Below, one piece after another: positions 11,601-26,600 of a stretch of DNA of 64,000 nt. Source of the stretch: Acridotheres tristis (taxonomy: Eukaryota; Chordata; Aves; Passeriformes; Sturnidae); contig CM072898.1 of NCBI GenBank assembly GCA_037013685.1, positions 2,790,001-2,854,000 of the forward strand. Reading direction: 5' to 3'. The notes beneath the pieces were generated by a model. The model worked only from the letters and a program-made list of their open reading frames with translations. It did not search any database and was not told where the DNA came from. The translations under genes were made by a program, and so were the position numbers. How positions within the stretch are numbered: position 1 is the stretch's first letter; the number at the start of each line of letters is the position of its first letter.

Positions 11601-14600
11601 CTCTGTAACACAAGGAGTTTTGTGAAAAGGCCACTGCACTTGTGTACACGTGCATGATGATACAAGCTACAGGTCTGACAAGAAAAAACATCCTTACTTG
11701 GCTAGTCTGCCAGTTCCTCAGTATCTTCCATCTTTTTGCTGTTAAGTTGTCCAACTATCCTGAGAGAAGGAGAAAAATCTATTAACAGGTGCCATATATA
11801 TTAGGTTTTTAATAGCATTGTGCTGTAAGATTGCTCCTGGCCAGGCCCCACAAAGCAGGCTGATGATTCCAGAAGTATCCCTTGCCTCCCTGCCCACCTG
11901 TGCCTTGGGAAGGATCAATGTGTGTTTCTCCATAAACCTGAAGATAATGACTGCCAAGGAATGAGGACTAACAGCTTTAAAGTGTGTGCTTTTGTACCAT
12001 AAAAATTCATCCTTTTCTACAAAACACACAAGGGATCATTTTTTCTTAGGGAGTTGCAAGAAAAGGACTGACAAAAATGAAAATGGGGGGTTGAGTTCCT
12101 TGTCTGGATTATTTCAAAATTCTTTAGCAGCTCTCCTGAGAGCTTAATAGAACAGGATTTACTTGTTTGTTTTAAGGGAGGTCATCTCAGACTATATTTC
12201 ATTTCCATTTCCCCATAGCTTATTTTTCTCTGCCCAGATTTTGTCCTGTTTTTATAGCAGACTTATGCTTTGGTATCTGAGGTTTCAAGCCTTGTTTTAT
12301 CACTAATTTAAAACAATGTAGACAGTTCTAATGTCCTGAAAGGGACAAGAAACTATATCAGAAATGTCGTTCTAGGTCTTCATAAATATAGGTTTGTTTT
12401 TTCTCATACTTTTAAATGCAGTCTGAAAACTTGAAAAGCCATACATTTTGGAAACATCCCTAATCAAGTCTTTTTCTAAGAGTCTTGAAAATAGTAATAG
12501 CCTTAGTTAGTACAAAAGAGCAGAGAGTATCCAAGCTTGTTAAGCTTCCAAACACTGTGCTTTGACTCAAGTAAATTTAAAAATAGCTGAATCGGTATTT
12601 TAAAGAATAAAGGAAAGAAGTGTTTGATTCTGGTGGTGTCCTCACATGCCTAGCCTTCAGCTTGAAACGGATTTCCATGTGTGTGATAGAATTAAAATAC
12701 TTGTAATTTTTAAAAAAGCTGACAAAAAAGCTGACAAATCACATTTTTTGTACTCCTGCTAGTAGATCTTGTTGCAATTAAGCCATTTCTTATGGTAAAC
12801 TCTGCCAGAAACCAGTAGGACACAATGTCTCCATGTTTTTTGGTTGTGGACAGGGCCAGTTCCCTAGCAACACAGTAAGATTTAAGCAGAATACAAAAGG
12901 TGCCCAATCCTGTACATATTACAAGTGCATAAAGAAGAAATAGCTCTCCTTTGCATGCTTGTGCTCCTGACAGAAAATTAAATACCCTTTTCTTAACTGG
13001 TCCCAAGTCCCACAAATCCTACTGAAAGCAGCAAGAGTGGAGGACTTGATTGCCTCATAGGATCAGGCTTTAAATTAAATTAAATTAAAGCAGCTGGGTG
13101 CCAAGCACATTAATCCTTTATTGCCCACATACCTGAGCGAGGTGGCAGCCACACCACAGTGAAGCAGCTGAGAATGAACCTTGCTGTGTTCAAATTGCAC
13201 AGCAGAGAGCAATGCCAGCAAGTGTAACCTGTTCTCATTCATTGAATTCCCATTCACTCCTTTTTACCACAAATCTACAAATGAGCACACTTGGCATGGA
13301 CCAAACACAGCCAGGGGACAGGAGCAGCGTCCTGGCTGCCCTCTGCAGCAGGTGGGGATCATCCTCTGTGTTTCAGACAGGGAAAAGGGCACACAAAGGC
13401 CAAAAGGAGCAAATTCAATTTTAGCCATCAGCTCCCAGAACCCCCTCTGAAGACAGGTCTATGAATGTACCATCAATTGAAATCCCTTTGTTTCTCTTTG
13501 AAACAAAGCAATTGTTCCGAAATAGTCCGAGGAATTCTCGGCTGGGATTGAGCTACTCAGGAGCACTGGAACTGAAAACCCCAAACCAAGGAGAAAACTC
13601 CTGTAAAGTGAAGAAGAACATGCTTCAAACTTTATAAAGTTCTTTATAAAGAACGTGCTTCAAACATAAGTCTGTTACTTTAGGAAACTAGGAAAGAAGT
13701 AAACAAGACTGATCTCCAATCTCTTGCAAAGCCAGAACAGAAAGTGTGGATTATAACCAGAGTCCTATACACTGTGATGGCAGCAGTGTTCAAGTCTGTG
13801 TTAACATCTATTTTGTAGGATTAGCTGATTCAATTCCATGTTTGTATGTACTCAAAATATTCCATGAAAAAGTTTTTTCTATTCAATGGGCAGGAGCAAC
13901 ATTCCTTTGATGAATTTTTTACACAGCTGTTCAACTGCTTAGATAAACCTGATACATAAAGATATCAGTGAGCAACATGAAGTCTCATCATTCTGAAGAT
14001 ACATAATTTCAAAAGATAGTTGTGATATTTGAAAATACAGGATTCATACATGCATAGTAATATTATATAGCAATATTGCTAACTCTTGGTCATATTACAA
14101 CAGGTCCCTAAATTCCCAGATCATAGATATTTAAGAACTGCAAGAAGAGTTGCCATTTCTTTTGGAAGTCCAGGAGTTTCTAGTTCTACTCAGTAAAACT
14201 CTAAACATGTTCTTTAAAATAAATTATATATTTTAAAATAAAGTCAAGATACAAGTCAGCACTGGTTCTAAATACATGAGGACAGCAAACAGCATCATAA
14301 GTGGTGTCTCTCAAAGTGTGTACTGAGCTGATAGGTGTTTGTAAATCTTATTTAAAGCCAGACTGAGCTGTTTACCAAAGTGCACTTCGAGTTAAGTGCA
14401 AGTGCAATAGTTGCACACACCCCAGGAAGCATAAATATCTTTTTTTTTTTTGCTTTTATATGCCACCTCAATTCATTGACCATAGCCTATCTTTGTATTC
14501 TTTGATTAAACAGAGATAAAGCCACTTAGAGATGTAAATGAGAGACATAAATTCTGAGATTACCATGCTAAGAGGTAAAACTAACTATACAGAATACACT

Positions 14601-17600
14601 AACACAGATTTACAGCCAGAAGAATGTAAACTTGAGAGATTGAATTATTTCTGTTCAAGGAGGTGTAAAACCTGCAACCACCCCAAGCTTTGCTAAGAAG
14701 TTCGTGTCTTGTTTATATCTGCACTCAAAATAAGGTTGTGTAAGATCCTAGGCAATGGCAGTAGACCTTATAGGAGACTCGAAATCAATCTTTCTTCTCA
14801 GTAACATAACATGAGCTGTAACAGAACAGTTGATGTATTTGGATGATTTGTTACTGCCATTTTCATACAGCTTTGTTTTAAATATGTATTGCCAGGAATT
14901 TCAATTCAGGAAGGCACTTTGAACATTTTAGCCTTTACTAGTCAGGGTAATATTGAAGAATAAACTTTACCTTAAAAGTTCCCATTCTACCCCCTCAGAA
15001 ATCAAGGATTAAGTGATGCCTGGTTTAGAGATGCTCTGAATGGATCCCAAGTTTGCAGAAGCTGTGTAAGCACAGTCAAAAATCCCCCACCTGGCCTGAG
15101 TCTGAGGACACTTTTGCAGGACTCATCTTTGTGGGATCAGAGCAGAAGGCATAAAACCCCGTGAAAATCAGAGGCAAGAGTGGGAATAGGGTTTTGCTTC
15201 ATTTGCAGTTGATCAAGCTGTGTCTTTTCTTCAGACTGGCTCATTCTTGTAATGCTGCCACATAAGTCCTCACACTGTCCCTTGGGTGGTGCAGAGCACA
15301 CGTGGGATTTTGGTAGCCATAAGCTGAGGGTTACAAGGACACCAGAAATGCAAACTAAGTTTTTAATTCACAAGGAGGAACATTTTTCACAACAGAAAGC
15401 TGCAGAGATGCGAGGTAAGCAGGGAGTGTGGAGCAGTGTGGGAGTCAGAGAGGTGTGCCAACTTCCAGTCTGGTTTGTTCTGCTAGAGCCTAGACTTGTC
15501 TAACAAAAAAATCCTTCTGTGTGCTGTGTAACTCTCGAAATTGCATACTGATGTTCTATTTAATCTTTCTGATTCGGGCAATGACACATCCATGAGGAGT
15601 GACAGCTTTCAGGGATGGACAGCAAGAGGCTTTGCCACTGGGCAGCAGCTGCTGATGAATTTTCCAGACTGAATAATCTGTTCAATCACAATGAGCAAAA
15701 GGAATAGAGTTAGGGGGAGAAAAAAGGGGGGAAATCCGGCATTTTCCAGAAAACAAATTGTGCTTCAAAGATGGTGCAGGGGTCTTTACTATTGGGCTGA
15801 AGAGTGTCCTGCTAAAAAGCTGCATGTGTCATATTGTCTGAGCCACAGCACTCCCCGACACAGCTGAACTCTTTGGCTGTTTTTATGGCTGAGTTGGTGA
15901 GCTTTATTTACAGCAGCGTTTTCTAAGTGCTTTTCTTCTTGGTAAATACCCAAAATTGTTTCAGGTGTAGAGGGCGCTGTGAGAGCGCTCCCGGAGATGG
16001 ATCTGTCACTTGTGGGATTTCTCAGCCGAGGGACAAACATTAAATCAGCTGAATGGGCTGGCATCTGCCCCTTAAGCCACTACAGAAGGACCAATCTCCA
16101 CTGCTTTCCTTAAAATCACAATTTATCAGTTAGTAATCAGTCACAGTGTCCTACAGAAGACCCTCATGTCCTCCAGCATGCTTGCAGGGCAGAGCTTTAC
16201 ACACTGCCCATTTCTACATCAGGGGATTTAACAACACATTTCTGCCGTTTGCAGGTGAAATTCTAAGTCAGGATAATGAGATCCAGAGAGCACAGAAACC
16301 AGATGTTGGACAGGTAACAAGGGCCAAAACAAGATAAAGCTGCACCATTTATAGAGAGCAGTCAGTGTGCAGTGCTGCACTTTCTTACCAGGGCAGTCCA
16401 GGCATTTCTGGAATATCACAGGGGTTTCCTCCACATCCCTCTCACAACACCAAGGTAGGTTTGGCACTCAGCTTCTCTTTGGAAATGAGTAGGAGGGTTG
16501 AAGCTTTCTCTCCTTTGCTTCAGGAGTCACTAGCTCCTTTATGTGCTGAAGTCCCACAGTCAAGGGGATTTTGAGCCTCTGTTCCCCATAGACCCATGTA
16601 CCACTGCCAGTGGGGATGCAGTGGGAGCCACCAAAAAGGACTGCTCTGCAGTCTGTAGGCTTCCCTCCTCCTTACCTGGCAGCCCTGCCCTGCAATAAAC
16701 CCTGCTCAGGGTCCCTGGTGTCAAGGAATAAGGCAGAAGAGGAAGGTGCAGTATGAAGCTCAGCAAAAGCAGCAGGTTGTAATCCCCTCCTGGCCACGGG
16801 CTGCTATGAGTGCAGCAGCATGTGGGAGCTCACGTTGGGCATATCCCATTGAAAATGTCACCTAGTCCCTAGAAGGCTTTTCCTGATATTTCTGCCTTAT
16901 CGTTGCAGCTTACAGAGAAGGGCAAGGGAGGCTGAGGTTTCCTCTCCATGGTAATGAAATGCAGCCCACATATCCCAACGCTGGCAAGAGAAGAGGAGAG
17001 CAAGTCAGAAGTTAAGGAAGTAGAGAAGTCAGACCAAGTACAAGAGTCAGAACAGAGGAGCAGGAAATAAAGCAGTGGACTGTGTGCCTGAAAAGAGGAG
17101 ACAGAGCCTGCAGCCTGTGAAAGGATTAGCAGAATAAAAGGAGTTTCAGTTTAGAACAACAAAATCCTATCATACAGACTTTAACTTCTTCTTTGAAATA
17201 AACACACTGTAACAGTGTTACTCAAATAAAACTGAATAAAACCACGTACTAGCAGACATCTGTCATCTTTATTATTTCGCATGCTCCCAAGAGGCCTGAT
17301 CCCCAGCACCTCCTGGCCTGCATGCATCACCTAAATGTTTGGTCTCCAGCAGGTCAGGGCTAGCACTGACTGACAGGGACAACCAGGTTTCCTTCTCAGG
17401 TAGGCCCTGCAATTTTGGACAAAAGGATTTGTAAATTCATCTATCATACCCAGTGTATGCCCACATACATACTCAGGAAGTAAGCCAGAGAACTGCATCA
17501 GAGCTTCCAGTGGTGTTTTTGGTTATTGGAACATTTGTATTTGACTCAAGTACTATAATGAGAGTATCTCCCCATCGTATCTCCTTTAGTGAGGTCTTTA

Positions 17601-20600
17601 TGGTGCAGATGCACCCTTCCTACAAGTAGATAATACATGCCAAAGAGCCTCCTCTGAATGCTGTTGAAGCAGCAGATTATTTTGTGAGCACCATGTTACC
17701 AAAACAGAGGCTTGAAAGCTTTCTTGATGAAGTTTCTCTTGGTTAACCTGCTCCTGTAGAAGTAAAGTAATTGACAAATTATCACTAATTTTACAAAAAT
17801 ATAGAAATTTTAAACCACCACGTTTTTGTGGGTTTAAGCTGTTGGGTACTTTGGCAGAGGTTGGACTGAGGATGGCAAACAGCTTCAGCTGGATAGCAAA
17901 GCACTGCAGTCCCATAAATGCATCCTGAGGGATTAGAGTATTGCTGTCCTTTAAGGCTGCCTTCCACTACTGGTGGAAAGGGAATCCAAACAAAATATCA
18001 TTGTTAAGCACTTTATATACCTTAAGCCAGGGCCAAATGTGTGGCTTACTACTTTTAAAGAACTATTCAAATGGCCCCAGATTTATTAAAGGTCCTGTGA
18101 AGGCTGAGGTTAGCACAAATTTGCCTTGATTGCTCCTCTCTAGATTGTGATTTTTTTCATCTAATTGCAACACAGCAGCCTAACACACTCCCAAAATCAC
18201 AATATTGCAGCTGGCATGCACAAGTTGTATCCACTTGCTAGTTCTGTTTATCAGAGGTCTTTGCAATTTAATAAATCTTATATTTTCGTAAAGTAACAGA
18301 TGAGGAGGCAGAGGTTATTCTCTCTGGGGAAGGATGCATGCTATCATCCTGCAGACTGCCTGATTACTGGGGAGAGCAGCAAACCAAAAATTTGGCACCC
18401 ACAGTAACATTAGCTAAAATTCAGGATAAAATGATAATCCATCCTTGCCACAGCTCTTTGGATTCAGCAGGTAACAGTGAATAACAGGTACTTCCAGCCC
18501 ATACAGATATGTTATTATATGATATATCTGTTACAGGTAACAGACGCCTCCAGCCCATTTCCCACTGCTTTTCCCCTCTCCTTTGTGCAGCTGGGCAGGG
18601 CACAGCTGTGCCCTGCTGAGCAGGTATTGATTTTTAAGATACAGAAATTTAAATTATTTACAGATCTCCACAGTACCTCATGCAATAGCAAAATCTAACC
18701 CTTATCACTGGAACAGACTTGCACACCTGTAAGGCTGCATCAGGTATAATAAGTGAAGCTATGCCTGAAATATTTACTTCCCTAAACTCAGTTTTCTGAA
18801 AACCTTGGTTCTTCAGGTCCTCATGGACTACACCCACATATTAGTGCTCAGAAGGCAAATAATCTTTTTTACACATCTATTAGAAATTAAGGGAAATACT
18901 TTTGCCAGTATTTGAAGCAGGCTGATTTTTAAAATCTTTAAAGTTGTGTGTAGTATAATCAGATTATGATTCTTAATGCAGTAAAATCCAGTTGGAATGC
19001 TGAAATAGCAGTTTATAATGGCTGGTCATGTTCTTGCTTGCTAGGAATTTTTACATAAATATTTGAAGTCAGGTTTTAAGTTTGTTTAATTTTGTTAAAT
19101 ACTAATCCCTGCAGACATTAAATTATCACTGTTATTTTTACAGCCATTTTTGAGGGGTATTTTTGCAAGCATATTAACAGAGCAGCCATGATTCATTTTC
19201 CACTGATACAGAAGTTCCATTTTTTTACTTGCCTATGAAGTTAAATGGCTATTATTTTAATGCCAGGCTTTATAGATCCTTTCATTCTTCATCCACTTTT
19301 CATTAAGAGTTTTCTGAATGGTATTTAAAAGAAAAAAAAAATCCAGGAAATTGCATTAAATACCATAACTGCCACATAGCTTAAATTCATGTCTGACTAG
19401 AGGTTAAGAAAACACACTTGAAGCGTTTAATGGTTTTAATTCTGTCGAGTCCCTACAGCCTATTAATTTGTAAGTAACTAGTAAGTAGTAGCACCTTGTG
19501 CTAGCAATTTTTTAGACCTGTTTTCTTGATTCAGAATTTCATTTAGTCTTTGTATTTTAGTAGGGGAGGAGGGGCCACTTGTGATCTCTTGCGTTGGATG
19601 CTACACTTGTGTTAATAAGCTGGAGAAGAGCAGGACAAAGGCTGAGCAGCACCCTGTGCCTGGCAGCTGTGCTGCATGGCAGCCACCTCTCCTGGCACGT
19701 GGCTGAGCCAGAGCCTGAGCCCAGCCAGGGCAGAGAGCAGCAAGTTTATTTACTGTGAATAAACACAGCCATTGAGACTGTCTGTGCTGCCACAAAATTT
19801 ACAGTTCACACCAGAGTTATGAGCTGTGCGTTTTACTTCTTGACTGGTTTTGTGGCTGTGTCATGCCCTGAGTTCACAAACGCAGTGGCAGTCAAAACTG
19901 GTCACTAACAAGTTGGAGTGTTTAACTCCTGGGAGGCAATTAACTGGTAATTAGCTACACCAGAAGCTGCTTCATTTAACAGATTTCTGCTAAATACATA
20001 CATAAATAAATATCCATGATGAATTACATCCATAACCATTATTGACATAATCCACCTCGTATTTAATTAGGATTTAAACACTTTGCGAAACACAATTTCT
20101 TTTGATTAAGCTTTTTTGTTGCTGTTGCCAAACAGGATCCTCAATTCTTTACAATATTTTCTACTGAAAAAAGGTATATTTATTTGTAATTCCTAGGCAG
20201 GATGCAAAGGTTCAGCATTTGTTTATAAGAGAGCTTTTTTAAGCAGTGACACAGACTGTCATCCTGTTGGCCTGGGCAATGTCTACCTAGATGTGAGAGT
20301 CCTGAGAGGATGGGAGAACTTTTTGATTATTGTTCCATTATCAGTGAAAACTGCCTGTATCTGCTGTTGAGGATACAATATACCAATATATCAAGAGAGA
20401 CCTGTACCTGAAATCAAGTTGGTCTCAAACATTTACTTTAAAAGAATAAAAAATTCCCATTTTCTACAGCTTGCTCACATTGACACTGAGAAATGGGTGC
20501 CAGAATTGCCCTTCATAGTAAATATGCCCAGACAGAGAATCTGGCACAACTGCAGCAATTAAACACCCACTCTGCAGTTGGGGATGTAATCCTGGATGAT

Positions 20601-23600
20601 GCTGATTACTGTGGTTGATTATTGTCTTACCAGTTCCTGTTCTGCTTTGATAAGCATGGGATGCTCCTCCACAGCAATGCTGGAGGAAGCAGGACACCCA
20701 GGCATCCCCTCTGTGCCTCTGGCCACCACAGCTCCCCACTCCCCACCTGCACTGTGCACTGGTGCTCCTGCCCCACCTGAGTGTGCAGTGCCATCTCCAG
20801 AGGACAGCACACTGCCCTTGCTGAAAGCACGAGGGTGGCAGGATTCCTATTCATGAGCTGGAAGTTTTGCACCACTTAATCAGTGGTTTGTCTCAGTCTC
20901 TTCTGCCTTCACTCAGAGCCAGGATTAAAAATACACGAAGGAAACTGATTTTCTCAAGTTTGGGCTTGGTTGTTTATTAAATCTTATCAAAAGTCCAGAA
21001 AGTTTAGCAACACTCCTAGCCACCAGCTAGAAACGAGTAAAATAGAGCAAGATCCAGCGAGCTACAAGGTTTCTTAAAACTAAATAGTCTCATAGAGAAA
21101 TATCACTTATGTTATTTATACTTTTAACCCAATAACTAAATTCCCGTGACCCTCAGTGTGACACTGACTGACCAACCAGAAACTGCTGCCTGAAACCATG
21201 AAGGAGGAGGATGAACACTGAAAGAAACACCACCCAAAATCCTCCATCTTGTCCCACACCTATTACTATATTATAAAAACCCCAAATTTAAAACCCTTCA
21301 CTATATGAAAGCACACACTCCTATTTAACTACACAATTTTAACTCAAATTTAGAAGCCTCCTCCAAGGCCCCAGGTCAAAGCAGTGTTCTCATGGGGGTC
21401 AGTTCTAGAAAGCACAGAAAGCCCAAAACCCCAGGTTTGTGGGATCCAAATCCAAATTCAATCCAATCCAAATCCAAACTGTGCAATGAACCATGCACAG
21501 TTTTTTAGCAATGTTGTCTGCTATAATCCTTCACTGAACAACTAGTCACAAACCGATTTACCTGACTGTGGCCAAAAATAAAAAAGGCACAGAATTTCTT
21601 TGTTGTTAATAGTTCACTTTTAAGGGAAAGAACTTCTTAGGCAAATTACATTTCAGATGTCCAACAGATCTTTAAAGAAATGTGCATGCAATAAAAAGGC
21701 ATGAGTGATATTTTTCTTTGCTAACTATACCAGAAATTGCTTGGTTTTATCCAAGCAAGACCAAATATGGTCTCTACATACAAGTCCATTCTTACAGAAC
21801 TGATGGATACTTTCAACATTATTTTTAGAGTCTGTGTGTATTGTGTGCTGCAGATAAATAAAAGATGCCCTGAGGATTTTGCATACTCAGTGAATAGGCC
21901 AAGTATTACCAAGTTCCTTTATTTCTTCACAAGCACAGGGATACTCTTTTCCTTCAAAGTGCAGTTCTTGAAGTGTTTTGGTTTAAGATACAAGTTTCAG
22001 TTCTTTTAGTTATATTAAAGGACATCAAAACCCAGTACCTCACCCCAAATACATTCTCATAGTTCAAAAGCTGAAGGCAAAATGAAAACACTGGATTTTT
22101 CAATAAGCCAAATGTCCCCATTTTTACATAATTAGCACAGTTCCCAAATGGTTTAGCTCTACATGAGGTGCTGACCTCAGAGCAAAACTACATGCTGCAT
22201 GTGTATGAGTGGTATGGGAAACCCATTCCAGGGCCAGGTCACAAAAGATCCTAAACATAACTAGATGAACAACTGGAGATTTGAAAGGATGGGGAGGTTT
22301 AGCATTCTCCTCACAGAAAACCAAGTTTGGGACCCACTTCCACCAAGTCAGAGATGGAGCAAGGCTGATGGAAAGGCTGGACCCACTTCACACCCACGGT
22401 GCACCCATGTTTGGGCTCACCCGACCCAGGACCCAGCAAGTTTCCTGATTTTTATTTTTTTTTATTCCCGTCCCCCATTTCCTATTTTTCTAGGATGTGG
22501 AAACTGCTCTCAACATTGTCCAAAAACAAAATAATAATCGTGCCACTGGATAAGATCTCAGAAGTGATATATATATTTCAGGATATTTTGCTTGCCTTCT
22601 GACTCATAAGGGTTTGTAACATAATTTTTAAACAAAAGCTGAGTTGTCATGGTATTTTTATAACAACTATTCCACATTATTGTGAAAAAGAGAAAAAAAG
22701 GCAACAAACACCAAGAAACAAGAGATGACAAAATATCATGCTGTGTATGGGAAGAGTGCATGTTGCATTTTCTCACCCATTAAGCTGCTCACCAAATTCC
22801 CTCCAGTTCCTGACCGAGACCTCCTGAAAACTGCTCCTCATCAGGCACTTTCTGACATAGTATTTTCTGGAGCATTTCAGTATCTCCACCATACCTATTT
22901 TTAATCATGTCCTATGCCAAGTGAAGTGAAGGTATTTTTGGGTACATTTTTACCACATTCATGGCAGATTTTCATGAGAACATTTTGTTGTCAGAAAAGC
23001 TGTAGCATTTCCACTCCTACTGATACAGCTTTTGCACATGTGGTGAGTGCAAAGTCGTATGAAATCCATAATGAATCTGGAAGGTAATTTTGTCTTATTC
23101 TTTATTCATTCATGAAGGATATTACTTTTTTTTTTTTAAATATGATTCGCTACTTAATTTACAAAACAAAACAAAATTGGTAGGATGTTTGTGTGTCCAA
23201 AAGCCTGTCTGGTCCTTGTCCTGCTCCTTCAGATAGTTGCACCCAGAAAGTATTCTCCTTAAACAAAGCAAGTTGTGGCTGTTTCCAGCTCAGACAGAGG
23301 TGCAGATGAGGAGCGCTGCTTTGGCAGTGTTACCGTGACAGGAGCCACGGTTCTAAGGCACAGACACCTCCTCCCTGCAGCCACCTGGATTTGAGAAAGA
23401 GCCCAGCTGCCAATGCCCCCCTCTGCCCATCCCTGCCAGGGACCAGCCTGGAGGCAGGAACATGAAACACAGAGAGCTTTGACCATGCCCAGTGCCAGCA
23501 CTCGAAGAACACATCAGTGACTGTTTCTTAAGGCTGCAGGCTGGCCCTGCTGTGCCAGGTCACTGCTGTCACCTTCCCTCTGAGTTACACTCACCAGGAC

Positions 23601-26600
23601 AAGCTCCCTCTTCCCTGGGCTCATCACGACATGGCCAGACCACACTGCTTCCCACGGTGCTGCTGCTGCTTCTCTCTGCACCCCCCCACCCTTCCCAGCC
23701 CAGGCAGGTCTGTCCCTCACACCACAGCAGCTGAGTGGGCACAGAAAGCCCAGTGTGCCCCCAGCTCAGGTACACCAGGTGTGCCATAAGGTCCCTCAGG
23801 TGTGCCACCAGGCCATCAGATGTGCCACCAGGTACACCAGGTGTGCCACCAGCTCAGGTCCATGGGGTGTGCCCCCAGCTCAGGTACACCAGGTGTGCCC
23901 CCAGCTCAGGTCCATGGGGTGTGCCCCCAGCTCAGGTCCATGGGGTGTGCCCCCAGCTCACCCCTGACCAGCACAAAGCCACAGCAGAGCTCAGGGAGCA
24001 GAGCATCCTGCCAGCACCATGCAGCACAGCTCTGCAGACACATGCTGTGACACCCAATTTCTCGTCCATTCTCAGTTTGAGGGATGCCATGCTGTGTTTG
24101 GATTGCATCCTTTCTTCGTGTATGGACAAAATGGAAAGGTGACCCAAGGGATTGGGGTGCAAACTGAGAGCCTGCTGAAGGTGGAGCATTTGCATCTGCT
24201 CTTTGCTGCCAAAAGTAGCAGCAAATCTGAGCTAAAGTGGGCAAGGTGGTGAGCAGGAGGAGATGGCATGAAAGTACCAGCAGACCCATTTAGGGGTTAT
24301 TCTGTCTTTGGGCATTTGTTCAGTACTGTAGTGTCCTGAAAGGAATACGGTTCCATCCCAAAGAGGCAATGGAAACCTACAGATCTATTTTGGTAAAAAA
24401 AAAAGTATGTCTGAACTTTAGCATGCTCCCCAAATATACCACTAGCTCCTCCAAAAGGTGCAGTGTTTTCAGGCACATTGATCTGTGAAAAATGCAGATA
24501 CACAGGCAAGTATGCTGGCAGGTAGCAGATCATTTTTATCTTTTACAACGTAAGGCCTTTTTCCATGTGCATGAGTACAACTGTTAATACTGCAGCACAC
24601 AGCAGTGCCAAAGACTCATAGGGCTTCCCCTCCAGACCCTTCCCCATCCCCATGGCCTCCTCTGGGCACTCTCCAATGGCTCCAGGTCTTTTTTATGCTG
24701 TGGTGCCCCAAAGTGCCCCAGTTTTGGGAGGTGAGGCCACCCCAGCCCAGAGCAGAGCAGAACAATTCCCTTCCTGGCTGGGCTGGCAGTGCAGGGCCTG
24801 ATGCCCCAGGACAGGGATGTCCCTCCTGGCTCCAGGGCACTGCTGGCTCACATCCCAGTGGCCAGTGGCCAGGAGCCCCAGGTCCCTTCCTGCAGCTGCT
24901 CCCCAGCCTCTCATTGCCCAGTGCACCCACACAGCCAGGGGGGCCCTGTCCCAGGGGCAGAATCCAGCACTTGCCTGTGTGAATCTTCACATGGTTGGGG
25001 ATGGTTCCTCTCTCTCATTTGTCTGGCTCTCCTTGCAGGGCCTCTCTGCCCTCCAAGGAGTCAACAGCTCCTCCTAATTCAGTGTCACCAGCAAACTTCC
25101 CCAGTGTTCCGTGGAGCCCTGGGTCCAGATCATTAATGAAGGTGTTGGAGGCACAGGGCTGAGGATGGAGCCCTGCAGAGCCCAGCTGGTGACAGGGCCC
25201 AGTCTGATGTCACCCCAGCCACTGTCACCCTTTGTGCCTGACCTGTGAGCCAGCTGCTCACCCATCATGTAACACACACATGAAAAAAGAGCACCTGGTG
25301 GTATCCAGAACTCCTTTTCTATACCCAGCTTCAACTCACATCATCTCAGTTGTCTCATATTGTCCAATATTTTAGTCATGCCACATTATAACTTTAAATT
25401 TTATGACTGATGACTAAGCAGCACAGGTATTGCAAGTAGGAAATGCTTATGGATTTTTAGTATTTCAGACTTTGAGATTACATTTTCAAACAAAATCTTA
25501 AATTCATCCTTGGTGACATGCACACCTGCTGGGCCCATCATTATAGACAATGCTACCCTTTTCTTTTTTGACCTCCCAAACTCTGTGGAAATGGGCCTTA
25601 ACTTGCAAATTCCTCTTAGGAGTGGATGAAAAATCTTCATTACAAAGTCACTTCTAACTGCTTTCACTAATACACTTGGGCAAGGCAGGTGAGAGCAGAC
25701 AGTTATGCAAGCTGAGAAGTTTGTGCCAGAAAACTCTCAGATCCTCAGCTGAGACAGCAGAGCTGAGCACACCCTTACCATCTTTGATTGCTGATAAATG
25801 GCAACACTTTTGCCAGGCTGTAATCAGAATTAGTGCACTCATGCAAAATCCGAAAAGGGGGGTGCAGGGCTGGCACCGCTGTTTTCTGTTTGAGTGGGGG
25901 CTACGGGCTCGTTACCTTCTTGTGAACAAATAACAGCAAACTATTTACCTCGTTTGGCCTGACTGCTAACATATTGTCCTTTGCAGGTAACATCATTGGC
26001 TCTGGGATCTTTATTTCCCCGAAGGGAGTTTTGGAGCACGCAGGCTCGGTGGGACTGGCTCTCATTGTCTGGCTGCTCGGAGGTGGCGTGGCTGCCCTGG
26101 GCTCGCTTTGTTACGCTGAGCTGGGAGTCACCATCCCCAGGTCGGGAGGGGACTATTCCTATGTCACTGAGATTTTTGGTGGGTTGGCTGGGTAAGTACC
26201 TTCTCTCTATAAACTAACTTGAAACCACGTTTTATGTTGTGTATTTGGTGTGGGAAAGCCGTCTGGCTTGGAAGAGACAACATTTGTCAATAAAAATGCT
26301 TCAGCAAAATCAATCTTTCTGTTCTCTGTTAGAAATATCAAGTTGTCCCTGCACAGACCTCCCAGTGCTGTTTTCCAAGGGAAGGTGACAGATCCTTTCA
26401 CTTCCCTCAAAGTCCATGACAGAAAAGGGTGATGCTGTGTCCGAGTCAGGAATGAGCAGGGCCTTGTGCTGAAGAGCTTTGCCCAGCAGGGAGACCAGGC
26501 TGGAGCTCCTCAGCAGAAATAAAGCAAAGCTGCTTGATTTACTGCAGCTATACACAATAACCAGGTGTTGTGAATGCAGAGGGGAGGAATGCTAACTCAG

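Noticed and set aside
24605..25077. Pro/Gly-rich 80-125 codon frames near SLC7A10 exon 2
   Set aside because: They overlap an antisense CR1 fragment and show no intact LINE or host protein.
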